Assembly: GCA_017540265.1 (NCBI GenBank)
Contig: JAFYBJ010000057.1
Coordinates: 27,138-91,137, forward strand
Source: Lachnospiraceae bacterium
GTDB taxonomy: Bacteria > Bacillota > Clostridia > Lachnospirales > Lachnospiraceae
DNA length: 64,000 nt
Direction of reading: 5' to 3'
The notes under the pieces are model-generated. The model was given only the letters and a program-made list of their open reading frames with translations, ran no database searches and had not been told where the DNA came from. Below are positions 55,101-62,897 of the stretch, piece after piece. The first letter of the stretch is position 1. Each line of letters starts with the position of its first letter. The position numbers and the translations under genes are program-made.

Positions 55101-56827
55101 TGGGTAACATGGCCGTTATAAACAGCCAGTATGACCAGATAAAGCAGGCTAAGGATGAAGCCGAATATGCAAATGAGACCAAAACACGTTTCCTGGCACA
55201 GATGTCCCATGAGATAAGGACTCCCATAAGCGCTGTGCTCGGAATGGATGAAATGATACTGCAGGAAAGCCGTGAGCCCGATACCAGGTCATATGCGGCA
55301 GATATCTATGATGCGGGTAATACGCTGCTTGAACTGATAAATGACATACTCGACTCTTCAAGGCTTGAGGCAGGCGGAGTGGAGCTTATCATGAAGGAAT
55401 ATGAGCTTGCGGGTATCGTAAAGGATGTAATGTCCATGTCATCACAGAGAGCGCGTTTAAAGGATCTTAAGATAGAGGCAGAGATCGATCCGGAGCTGCC
55501 GCGCGGTCTTAAAGGTGATGAGCTGCGCATCAGGCAGATCATAATGAACCTTATGTCAAATGCTGTGAAGTATACCATAAGCGGTACCGTGTGGTTAAGG
55601 ATAAGCGGTATTAAGGACGGCGCAAAGGCAGTACTTCATGTGGAAGTTGAGGATACCGGAGTAGGTATAAAAGAAGAGGATCTGCCTCTGCTGTTTGAGG
55701 AATATAAGAGGATAGAGGAAGGCAGCATAAAGAATACAGAGGGTACCGGACTTGGAATGAGCATTACCGTGGGGCTTCTTAAGATGATGGGAAGCAGCCT
55801 GCAGGTAAGCAGTATATACGGAAAAGGTTCGCGCTTCTATTTTGATCTTGAGCAGGAGATAACAGATGACGCTCCCATAGGAGAGTTCTCAAGGCTTTCC
55901 GGCAGGAATGAGGGTGAAGACGAGGAAGAAGAGGAGTTTACCGCAGCGGATGCAAGGGTGCTCATTGTAGATGACAATGCCCTTAACAGAAAGGTATTCA
56001 GAAATCTCTTAAAGCGTACAAGGGTAAAGGTCAGCGAAGCTGCAAGCGGATACGAGGCGTTAGTTATGGCGGATACCGAGCATTATGATATGATATTCAT
56101 GGATCATATGATGCCCGGCATGGATGGTATAGAAACTCTCAATAAATTAAATGAGATGGATGGGCTTAAGGAAACACCTGTATATGTGCTTACGGCAAAT
56201 ACTAAACCCGGTATAAAGGCAGAGCATGCCGATTACGGCTTCAGCGGTTTTATATCAAAACCGGTTACTGCAAATGATCTTAGAAGGGCGCTTAAGGAAG
56301 GGCTTCCCGCGGAGCTTATTCATCCTCTCACGGAAGAGGAAAAAGAGCTGTACGGGGTGGGGCGCAAAAATGATATCCCGCCGCTTCCCGATGACCTGCC
56401 TTCTGTAGAGGGGCTTGACTGGGCGCATGCGTGGCTGCATCTTCCGGACCGTGATATGTTAAGGAATGCGGTAAAGGCCTTTTATGATGTTACCGATGTG
56501 CAGGCTGACAGGCTTCAGGAATTCTACAGAGTGCTTGTCACACATGCGGGCAATATGGAAGTGGCTAAGATCGCGCCTGAGCTTAATAATGAAGCCGGAA
56601 GAGGAGAGGATCCCATAAAGGCGTATGGGATACAGGCAGGTATCATGAAAACATCGGCGGATGCCCTCGGCATAATATCACTTGCCGGAATGGCCGAGAT
56701 CCTTGAAAGTGCCGCTGCGTCTGAGAATACTGCGACCATTAGGGCTGTTCATGAAACGTTTATCAGGGAATGGAAGTCCTGGAGAGAGAAGCTAAAAGGA
56801 GTTTTCGGAGTAGGAACCCGTAATTGA
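52163..56827 (+). CDS. hybrid histidine kinase with S-component-like membrane module and propeller
   Basis: 1554 residues. Order: an N-terminal membrane module of about six helices (12-185) with LFMDSAGTFLVSMLAGP, which resembles ECF S components; another helix about 208-230. Then comes a two-component-regulator propeller (about 245-850; GYIWAGSYSGLYRYDG, DTRGRLWIGT). A Y_Y_Y domain (about 880-950), a TM helix (about 958-978), HisKA (H1016, QMSHEIRTPIS), HATPase (GTGLGMSI), a receiver (D1314) and a C-terminal helical Hpt-like region complete it. In the last, the HxLK-type phosphoacceptor site reads AGIMKTSAD, so the histidine appears lost. The propeller should be extracellular. The plausible ligand is a sugar or other small molecule. 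Confidence 0.9.
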   Translation: MMKKKQKLFNKKSLALIIIGIVINLMGSSIAEYYKLPLFMDSAGTFLVSMLAGPAAGVVAGTVMNFMTAAPLSYDWLYMFVSIGGAVTVGKLLYKKERMDSFLIVGTGVLTGIVMTIISTPINMILNGGMTGNIWSDALVELMSQYTSLTLVCCICGEIIVNIPDKMITIILIAYAVLLFRHMGLKLEMGDDEENEGHGSVKDGASLIVSAFILSAALSLSLSRMAVSAAEDFDSDYALTVYGLYEGLNSSQINSVTQTGDGYIWAGSYSGLYRYDGMKFEQVNLDKRICNAMILYADTRGRLWIGTNDSGLACYDPDKETIRFFDRENGMSADSIRDICEDEKGNIYVSTVSYINKINLSNSEGPYISVYDANEDITSVYSLIYLGDDRICGVTGKGMLFAMKDGELLFTKKCGREEYQFSAVAYDGNEHLLAGSTGDYMESLTLGESGFLLRSISTGAGIAGLSGFNRLGYSEDYKGFFASCVNGFGFISNTGKAQNLSTDDFNTAAEDVFIDRQKNIWFCSSKQGIVKLSKNPFSDLFKHIGEGEKAVNATCIVDDDLYIGTDNGAMKVNVTTEKKIKDERLDVLEGERIRSISRDSGGNLWFSTYGENGLVRIGQNGDIRAFTHVKDSSVLGTRFRFAMELEDGRIFAASTEGINYIADGRVVKTISEADGMEVPKVLSAIQDADGCIWAGTDGGGVYMIKDDAVEAHFGKGEGLMSEVVMKVVPCEGGRLYVTSNGLYLHSGDGIKKLENFPYNNVYDVYISDDHTAFVTSSAGLYVTLEDDLLKDEEGYTYSLLNGRRGLETSFTANSWSSEKNEKLYLCCTEGVRVLGIRDYEQFDNHYQIAVRSLTKDGVEVPLENGVYDIPAGPGKVVINPALLNYTVSDPLVRVTLEGAGDEGNVMRQSAMEPIYYSSINPGDYSLVIEVLDGSGEKVLKSMTYLIHKDAKLYEQGYFKIYIICVLSIMLVFIVWLVSRMGNMAVINSQYDQIKQAKDEAEYANETKTRFLAQMSHEIRTPISAVLGMDEMILQESREPDTRSYAADIYDAGNTLLELINDILDSSRLEAGGVELIMKEYELAGIVKDVMSMSSQRARLKDLKIEAEIDPELPRGLKGDELRIRQIIMNLMSNAVKYTISGTVWLRISGIKDGAKAVLHVEVEDTGVGIKEEDLPLLFEEYKRIEEGSIKNTEGTGLGMSITVGLLKMMGSSLQVSSIYGKGSRFYFDLEQEITDDAPIGEFSRLSGRNEGEDEEEEEFTAADARVLIVDDNALNRKVFRNLLKRTRVKVSEAASGYEALVMADTEHYDMIFMDHMMPGMDGIETLNKLNEMDGLKETPVYVLTANTKPGIKAEHADYGFSGFISKPVTANDLRRALKEGLPAELIHPLTEEEKELYGVGRKNDIPPLPDDLPSVEGLDWAHAWLHLPDRDMLRNAVKAFYDVTDVQADRLQEFYRVLVTHAGNMEVAKIAPELNNEAGRGEDPIKAYGIQAGIMKTSADALGIISLAGMAEILESAAASENTATIRAVHETFIREWKSWREKLKGVFGVGTRN

Positions 56828-56847
56828 TTTGTACCGGAGGATATGAG

Positions 56848-59037
56848 ATGTCAGATCCCTTAAAGAAAGAAAAAAGAAAGATAAAACCCGCAGAGCCTGC
56901 GGGAATGATAAGAAGGTGGCAGTTAGCCGCTCCTGTTGTACTGTGTGTTATAGGAGTGCTGTTAAATATAGGCGGGAAGATGATGGCCACTGCAACGAAG
57001 CTGCCGTTCCATTTTGATACGGCGGGAACCATACTGGCATCTGCACTGGGGGGATATATTCCGGGAATAGCAACGGCATTGGTCACTAATCTTTTTTCCT
57101 ACCGGACCGATCCGACAACTGTATATTATGCACCGCTTACGGTGTTTATAGCATTTATGACGGCAATGCTGTATTCCCGTAAGAAGCTTGGGAAACTGTG
57201 GCAGGTTTTATTATACACGGCAGGGCTTGTTCTCATTTGCGGAGTGTTCGGAGGCGCCATTGCCTGGTATGTGCAGGGCGTGGATATTGAGGGCTCTGAT
57301 CCTTTCCTTATCGGGAAGCTTAACAATGCCGGATTCAGCAGTTTTACTTCATGGTATATAGCTAATTTCGTTTTTGAGATATTTGATAAGACGGCAGTGA
57401 TCATTTTTGTGGAGCTTGTTCTTTTCCTCATCCCGGAAAAGACAAGGAAACGTTTTGAAATGACGCTGTGGATGCAGGATCCCATGCCGGTCATCACCGA
57501 CAGCGATTCGGAAAGTACAAAAAAAGTAAAGGGAAAGGTATCCTTAAGGACAAAATTCAGGGCTGTGCTTATTGTCATATCCCTGATACTTGCAGCTTCA
57601 TGTACGGTCATATGCCTGGTGCTGTTCAGGCGCTATTCAATAAACCAGCATAAATATATTGCCGAGAGTATTGCAAAACTGGCAGCTTCAGTGGTAGAGG
57701 CAGATGATGTGAACCGTTATCTGGACGGTGAAGGTGAGCTTGAAAGCTATGCAGAGACAAAGGAGCTTCTTGCGCATATTTTAAACAGTACGGAAGAAGT
57801 GGAATATGTATATGTTTATAAGATAATGTCCGACGGATGTCATGTGGTATTTGATGTGGATACGGAAGGAATGGAAGGAAACGAACTGGGCGATGTGATC
57901 CCTTTTGACCGTTCGTTCATGCCTGTGGTGCCTGCGCTTCTTGCGGGTGAGCACATTGATCCTCTGATATCGGATGATACCTACGGCTGGCTACTCACGG
58001 CATATGAGCCGGTATATGATTCAAACGGTGAGTGTGTATGCTATGCGGCGGCTGATATTTCAATGAACAGTATCGTTGATTACGAGGTGGATTTCATATT
58101 CAAGCAGCTTTGTATATTTATAGGATTCTTTGCCTTGTTTATTTCCGTTGCCCTCTGGCTTGCAAAATTCAGCATTATCTATCCCATAAGTTCGATGTCT
58201 CATGTTACCGAGGCTTTTGAATATGATGATGAATATGTAAGAAGGGACAATTTAAGAAAGCTCACCCAGCTTGATATAGGCACAGGCGATGAGATAGAGC
58301 AGCTTTACAGGGCTCTCGTAAAAACAACAGATGAGAGCACCAGGTATTTTGAGGAAAGCAAAAAGAATTCCGAGAAGATAGAGGCGATGCAGAGCGGCCT
58401 GTTGATAACCCTTGCGGATATGGTGGAGAACAGAGATGAATCCACAGGCGATCATGTACGTAAGACAGCTGCATATGTGGGCATCATAGGAAGGAAGATG
58501 CTGGAGCTCGGGTATTATAAGGATCAGGTTACGGAACGTTTTGTAAGTGACTGCGAGCGTTCGGCTCCTCTTCATGATATAGGAAAGATAGCTATCCCCG
58601 ATGCCGTGCTTAATAAGCCCGGTAAACTTGATGAAGAAGAATTTGCCATCATGAAGACCCATGCTGAGGAAGGTAAAAAGGTTATAGAAAAGGTTATCTC
58701 ATCCATACCTGATGCGGATTATCTTGAGGAAGCAAAGAACGTAGCCGGATATCATCATGAAAAGTGGAATGGTACAGGATATCCGGAAGGACTTTCAGGG
58801 GAGGATATACCGCTTTCCGCAAGGATCATGGCCGTGGCTGATGTATTTGATGCTCTGGTGTCGAGGCGTGTATATAAGCCTGCAATGCCCTATGAAAAGG
58901 CTATGTCCATTATAAAGGAGGATGCGGGAAAGCATTTCGATCCACTGGTGGCGGATGCCTTTATTAAGGCAAAGGAAGAGGTGATCGCCGTAGCAGAGCG
59001 CTTTGATGCAAGAGGAACAAACGGACAGCAGGCCTGA
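56848..59037 (+). CDS. HD-GYP phosphodiesterase with S-component-like membrane module
   Basis: 729 residues. A membrane module (about 25-195; FHFDTAGTILASALGG) resembles that of the upstream kinase. A TM (about 240-262), an extracellular sensor of about 155 residues and a TM (about 421-443) follow, then a HAMP-like linker. The HD-GYP domain has HDIGKIAIPD (H576, D577), the KTHAEEG stretch, YHHEKWNGTGYPEGL and ADVFDALVSRRVYK, all intact. It should hydrolyse c-di-GMP. ATG 56848 follows CCGGAGGA; the reading frame extends to 56824 but without a better site. It starts 20 bases after the kinase stop. Confidence 0.92.
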   Translation: MSDPLKKEKRKIKPAEPAGMIRRWQLAAPVVLCVIGVLLNIGGKMMATATKLPFHFDTAGTILASALGGYIPGIATALVTNLFSYRTDPTTVYYAPLTVFIAFMTAMLYSRKKLGKLWQVLLYTAGLVLICGVFGGAIAWYVQGVDIEGSDPFLIGKLNNAGFSSFTSWYIANFVFEIFDKTAVIIFVELVLFLIPEKTRKRFEMTLWMQDPMPVITDSDSESTKKVKGKVSLRTKFRAVLIVISLILAASCTVICLVLFRRYSINQHKYIAESIAKLAASVVEADDVNRYLDGEGELESYAETKELLAHILNSTEEVEYVYVYKIMSDGCHVVFDVDTEGMEGNELGDVIPFDRSFMPVVPALLAGEHIDPLISDDTYGWLLTAYEPVYDSNGECVCYAAADISMNSIVDYEVDFIFKQLCIFIGFFALFISVALWLAKFSIIYPISSMSHVTEAFEYDDEYVRRDNLRKLTQLDIGTGDEIEQLYRALVKTTDESTRYFEESKKNSEKIEAMQSGLLITLADMVENRDESTGDHVRKTAAYVGIIGRKMLELGYYKDQVTERFVSDCERSAPLHDIGKIAIPDAVLNKPGKLDEEEFAIMKTHAEEGKKVIEKVISSIPDADYLEEAKNVAGYHHEKWNGTGYPEGLSGEDIPLSARIMAVADVFDALVSRRVYKPAMPYEKAMSIIKEDAGKHFDPLVADAFIKAKEEVIAVAERFDARGTNGQQA

Positions 59038-59056
59038 TATGGAAAGCACAATTCAA

Positions 59057-59081
59057 AAAAGAGCCCGTAAGGGCTCTTTTT
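59057..59081 (+). terminator. bidirectional terminator
   Basis: AAAAGAGCCC and GGGCTCTTTT pair around GTAA; A and T runs flank both sides. It ends the HD-GYP transcript and the convergent PAS gene. Confidence 0.92.
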
Positions 59082-59102
59082 AAAAGCTGTTATGAATGGA
59101 AG

Positions 59103-59594
59103 TTATTCGGGTCTGCCGCCTAAGTTCCTGTATTTTTCCATCTCATCCATCATCTTTTTCCGCTCTGTAATATCGTTTATGAAGACATAATAGAGATCGC
59201 CGTATTCGGGGGAGTATGCATAATGACCGTAATCATCTACCCAGCGGACTTCCCCGTCCTTTCTGGTGATGCGGTATATGACATTATCGTTGCCGTCTCC
59301 GCCATCCGCATCTATCTGTGAATCTATTTCTGCCTGTATCTTTTTAAAATCATCCGGATGAACCATTCCTTCGAAGGTGTATCCCGTAAGCTCCTTGAAC
59401 TCATCAAGAGTCTCGCAGCCAAAGATCTCGAGCACCTTTTTATTTACGTATATTAAGTCCCGTACATTATTTTCCTTATAGATGAAAAAACCGCCGGGAA
59501 TAACCTCTGCCATCTGTTTTACAACGGGCATAGTATATTTGGTAAGCGCAAAGCCGTCTGAATATATCTCCCGTCTGTCTTTCTTTTCTTCCAT
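59103..59594 (-). CDS. single PAS-domain protein
   Basis: 163 residues. One PAS_3-type domain (about 30-150): GGFFIYKENNVRDLIYVNKK, GMVHPDDFKKI, and RKDGEVRWVDDYGHY, ending in FINDITERKKMMDEM. No output domain is attached. It may sense a ligand and act by protein contact with a kinase or cyclase; partner unknown. AGGAGG precedes the ATG. It is convergent with the HD-GYP gene and has its own promoter. Confidence 0.82.
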   Translation of the reverse strand: MEEKKDRREIYSDGFALTKYTMPVVKQMAEVIPGGFFIYKENNVRDLIYVNKKVLEIFGCETLDEFKELTGYTFEGMVHPDDFKKIQAEIDSQIDADGGDGNDNVIYRITRKDGEVRWVDDYGHYAYSPEYGDLYYVFINDITERKKMMDEMEKYRNLGGRPE

Positions 59595-59622
59595 GAAGAA
59601 ACCTCCTGATCTTTAAGTGATC

Positions 59623-59652
59623 GCGCATTTGTCATCCGAAAGAAGGATGCGC
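59623..59652 (-). other. inverted repeats upstream of the PAS gene
   Basis: GCGCAT (59623-59628) and ATGCGC (59647-59652) pair, and within them CATCC/GGATG can form an alternative stem. The TGTCATCC motif recalls the repeat element at 40066. In the PAS gene leader. Confidence 0.45.
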
Positions 59653-59666
59653 ACTGCCCTTCGAAA

Positions 59667-59695
59667 AGTATACCATCCGCGGAGAAAGCGCGCAA
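59667..59695 (-). promoter_or_regulatory. possible promoter of the PAS gene
   Basis: Minus-strand TTGCGC and TGGTATACT (extended -10) with 17-base spacing. Confidence 0.45.
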
Positions 59696-59711
59696 GCGCT
59701 ATACTTCACAG

Positions 59712-59734
59712 ATCAAAGCTTTCAGAGCTTTGAT
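59712..59734 (-). other. hairpin at the SulP stop codon
   Basis: ATCAAAGCT and AGCTTTGAT pair over nine bases around the stop codon region, without a T run. The same AAAGCT palindromes occur inside the repeat at 40066. Confidence 0.4.
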
Positions 59735-61365
59735 GCCCAGTCGATGGCATCGTCAATACGGGGCCTGAAATTGTCTTTTCCGACTAACTCCACGAAGCCG
59801 CTTTTTTCCATGGTATGATAAGGCTGCTCATTAACGTGGGAGAATACGAGCTTTACATTTTGTTTTGCACATTTCTCATACAGCTGCTCCATGGAATGCA
59901 TGGCTGTGGCATCAAGGGCGGGAACGCCTCGCATCCTGATTATGATCACACGGGTGAAATCTTTAAAATGTATGCCTGCAAGCTGATCGGCATCACCAAA
60001 GAACATGGGACCGGTTATCTCGTAAACCCTTACGTGTTTGGGTACTTCCTTTAAGTCGATACCGTCCGGATCTTCCTCGGGATCGTAATATTTCCAGCCC
60101 TTTATACCGGATTCCTCGCTCATTCTCTTCATAAAGAGGATGCATGCGCATATCATGCCGATCTCAATTGCTACCACAAGGTCGAATACTATGGTGAGAA
60201 TAAAGGTCAGTGTAAGTACGATGATATCGCTCTTGGGAGCGGTCTTGCACAGATGAACAAAAGGCCTCCACTGGCACATATTGTAAGCTACCATAAAAAG
60301 GATGGCTGCGATGGTGGGCATGGGGATGAGCGCTGCGTATGGCATCAGATAAACCAATACCAGTACAAGGAGAAGTGCGTGTACCATACCGGCTATGGGG
60401 GAACGTCCGCCGTTCTTGATATTTGCAGCGGTTCTGGCGATGGCTCCGGTGGCAGGTATGCCGCCGAAAAGAGCTGATCCGATGTTTCCCAGCCCCTGAG
60501 CTATGAGCTCCATATTTGAACGGTGATGCGAATTGATCATGCTGTCTGCAACCACGCAGGATAAAAGCGATTCTATTGCAGCAAGTATGGCGATAGTGAA
60601 TGCATCCGGCGCTACTTTGATAATGGCATCCAGGGATACGGCCGGAAGTTTGGGTACCGGAAGATCGTTGCTTATAATATAAAGATTGCCGATGGTGTTT
60701 ACCTTCATATCAAGGAATCTTACCATCAGGATGCCTGCGATAACGGCTATGAGCGATCCGGGGATCTTTTCTGTTATAAAAGGCCATACGATCAGGATGG
60801 CAAGGCATACCAGCCCCACAATGAGAGCCTGGACATTTATCGTTGAAATATTTGCGATGATGGCACGGATCTTTTCCGTGGTCTCAATGGTGACCGTGCC
60901 TTCGGGATAGGTAAGTCCCAGAAAATCCTTTATCTGTCCGATAAGGATGGTTACCGCGATGCCGGCGGTGAAACCGGTAGTAATGGTGTAGGGTATAAAC
61001 TTAATGAGTGAACCAAGCCTGAAAAGCCCCATTAATATGAGTATGATACCCGCAAGTATGGTGGCGAGCACCAGGGCGTCCATGCCGTTTTTTGCAACTA
61101 TGCCAGCCACAATGGTGGCAAAGGCTGCGGTGGGCCCGGCGATCTGAACACGGCTGCCGCCGAGGAAAGATATTATGAAGCCCGCTACTATGGCTGTGTA
61201 GATACCCTGTTCGGGTGAGACTCCCGATGCCAGCGCAAGGGCTATGGATAAAGGCAGGGCGATTATGGCGACTATGATGCCTGCAATAATGTCGGTTACG
61301 AATTTTTTCGCGTCATAGTTCTTTATGACGGAGAAGAGCATTGGTTTAAGTTTATCCTGTGGCAT
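59722..61365 (-). CDS. SulP family anion transporter with STAS domain
   Basis: 547 residues. The membrane part (about 20-420) has TM segments with the SulP features GIVAIIALPLSIALALASG and GIYTAIVAGFIISFLGGS, and IAGPTAAFATIV. The C-terminal STAS domain (about 440-547) has MRGVPALDATAMHSMEQLYE. It transports sulfate, bicarbonate or another anion; the substrate cannot be told. ATG 61365 is preferred because AGAGGTAAT precedes it; the longer reading frame to 61401 lacks a ribosome site. Confidence 0.92.
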   Translation of the reverse strand: MPQDKLKPMLFSVIKNYDAKKFVTDIIAGIIVAIIALPLSIALALASGVSPEQGIYTAIVAGFIISFLGGSRVQIAGPTAAFATIVAGIVAKNGMDALVLATILAGIILILMGLFRLGSLIKFIPYTITTGFTAGIAVTILIGQIKDFLGLTYPEGTVTIETTEKIRAIIANISTINVQALIVGLVCLAILIVWPFITEKIPGSLIAVIAGILMVRFLDMKVNTIGNLYIISNDLPVPKLPAVSLDAIIKVAPDAFTIAILAAIESLLSCVVADSMINSHHRSNMELIAQGLGNIGSALFGGIPATGAIARTAANIKNGGRSPIAGMVHALLLVLVLVYLMPYAALIPMPTIAAILFMVAYNMCQWRPFVHLCKTAPKSDIIVLTLTFILTIVFDLVVAIEIGMICACILFMKRMSEESGIKGWKYYDPEEDPDGIDLKEVPKHVRVYEITGPMFFGDADQLAGIHFKDFTRVIIIRMRGVPALDATAMHSMEQLYEKCAKQNVKLVFSHVNEQPYHTMEKSGFVELVGKDNFRPRIDDAIDWASKL

Positions 61366-61440
61366 TTTTATTACCTCTTTAAAATTTTCTGCGGCACTCA
61401 TTATAACAGAAAAAATAAGCTTGTAAATAACGGAACTGTT

Positions 61441-62589
61441 TTATTTTGAGGGATATGAAGCAAGAAAGGTTTCTGTCAGAAATTTTTCGAAACGCGGATT
61501 GATCCTCTTCTCTATGAGATGAAATGATAATGCTGAAGCAAATTCCATGATCAATGTAAATATGAGCATTGTCACGGGACTGTGCAGATCAAGTTTAAGA
61601 TCAAAATATGTATTGGCGCTTATAAGGACCATCAGCCCGCATAAATGCCATATATATACGCTGTATGATATGGATGAAAGATAGTGTAACGGTTTGTTAA
61701 ATACAGCCTGTGGGGGGATAGCCTTACCTATGCCTGTCATGATGAATAATATGTCGGGATAGGTAAGTAATGACAGGAATACAGGCAGAAAGATCCCGAT
61801 TCCTGTTTTTATGGCAATGAATGAAGCAATAAGAATACATACAGCTGCCATATAATGCCGGATCTTTCGCTTACGTAGTTTTGTTTCAAGGAGATTTGCA
61901 AGGGTAAGTCCTGTAAAGAAAGGCATGAAGCCTCTCGCTGAAAGAGCATTCAGAAAAGGTATATGGAATCCGGTCATATTGCTGATACACCAGTCCACGG
62001 CACCGGTAAGGGCCATGATAACGTAGAATTTCCAGGGAGATTTATTTTTCCGGGCGCATATTTCCGTCAGAAAATAAAAGACCACATAGCACAAAAGCAG
62101 GACGCTTACGTACCAGGTGGGGTTATTTATCATATATATTGTTTCTGAAGTCCAACCGGCCTGCAATCCCAGCATACCCAGCACAACACCCCATGCCGTG
62201 GGAGCCGTGCCTCCGAAATAGTTTCCCGTGACACGGAAGAAAACATAATGATCAAATAAAGCATATGATATGACAGAAACAGCCGCAAGCGGTATCAGCC
62301 TTGAATAGCGGGAAATAAAGAACTTTCTGAAACCGGTCTCTCCTGTCGTGATCCTTCCTGCATATTTGTACATAAGGAAGCCGGATATCAGAAAGAACAG
62401 CTCAACAATATATCCGAAGGGGAAGATCCCGTCTAAAAAGTTGATCCCTTTTGTAAATCTGGTGCCGGTCATCTGGCAGTAGTGATGGAATACGATAAGT
62501 ATACTCCCTGCGATCTTTAAAAGATCCAGAGCGGTATCCCTTTTCGCAGGGGCGGTGCTGTATGCTGTTTTTGCTTCCTTAATGGCCAT
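61441..62589 (-). CDS. membrane acyltransferase (acyltransferase_3/OafA-like)
   Basis: 382 residues, about ten transmembrane segments. Family features: the early LDLLKIAGSILIVFHHY with the catalytic-type histidine pair, and ELFFLISGFLMYKYAG. Enzymes of this family move acetyl or other acyl groups onto cell-surface polysaccharides. The acceptor is unknown. It precedes the SulP gene on the same strand with a 75-base gap, so they may be co-transcribed. Confidence 0.88.
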   Translation of the reverse strand: MAIKEAKTAYSTAPAKRDTALDLLKIAGSILIVFHHYCQMTGTRFTKGINFLDGIFPFGYIVELFFLISGFLMYKYAGRITTGETGFRKFFISRYSRLIPLAAVSVISYALFDHYVFFRVTGNYFGGTAPTAWGVVLGMLGLQAGWTSETIYMINNPTWYVSVLLLCYVVFYFLTEICARKNKSPWKFYVIMALTGAVDWCISNMTGFHIPFLNALSARGFMPFFTGLTLANLLETKLRKRKIRHYMAAVCILIASFIAIKTGIGIFLPVFLSLLTYPDILFIMTGIGKAIPPQAVFNKPLHYLSSISYSVYIWHLCGLMVLISANTYFDLKLDLHSPVTMLIFTLIMEFASALSFHLIEKRINPRFEKFLTETFLASYPSK

Positions 62590-62702
62590 AAGTTAACTCC
62601 ATGGATACAAAGTTCTAGGGTATGATAGCATTTTTTTATTATAGATTCTATCTGAGCGGGAAAAATCCGGGAGGCAGGGGGGCTATTCGGCTGAAAAGGG
62701 GA

Positions 62703-62731
62703 TTGCAAGTCCCGGTAGCGTAATATATAAT
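62703..62731 (+). promoter_or_regulatory. sigma-A promoter of the Rpn nuclease gene
   Basis: TTGCAA (62703-62708), 17-base spacer, perfect TATAAT (62726-62731). Transcription should start near 62738, at the first strand of the structured leader. Confidence 0.7.
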
Positions 62732-62736
62732 CAAGT

Positions 62737-62799
62737 CATATCAGGGCGATCCGCCCACGCATGAAATGCATATCGTAAAGGTCTCTTTGATCTGATATG
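62737..62799 (+). ncRNA. possible structured 5' leader of the Rpn gene
   Basis: CATATCAG (62737-62744) and CTGATATG (62792-62799) form an eight-pair closing stem. Inside, GGCG/CGCC (loop ATC), GCAT/ATGC (loop GAA) and AAAG/CTTT (loop GTCT) can form three short hairpins. This gives a four-way-junction layout. It matches no riboswitch I know; a DNA operator is the alternative. Confidence 0.35.
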
Positions 62800-62897
62800 C
62801 GGTCATCCTTTCAGGGATATACTTCATGCTATTTCAATAAATAAAGAAGATAGCGGGAGTAAAACCGGCTCCTGCGGATAACAAAGGAGGAATGTGG

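Larger units (their letters stand above)
62590..62897. other. 308-base divergent intergenic region
   Basis: Between the acyltransferase (minus) and the Rpn gene (plus). It contains the Rpn promoter, a structured leader candidate and, on the minus strand, an AT-rich stretch with TATAAT near 62640 that may start the acyltransferase transcript. No gene is seen. Confidence 0.6.
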
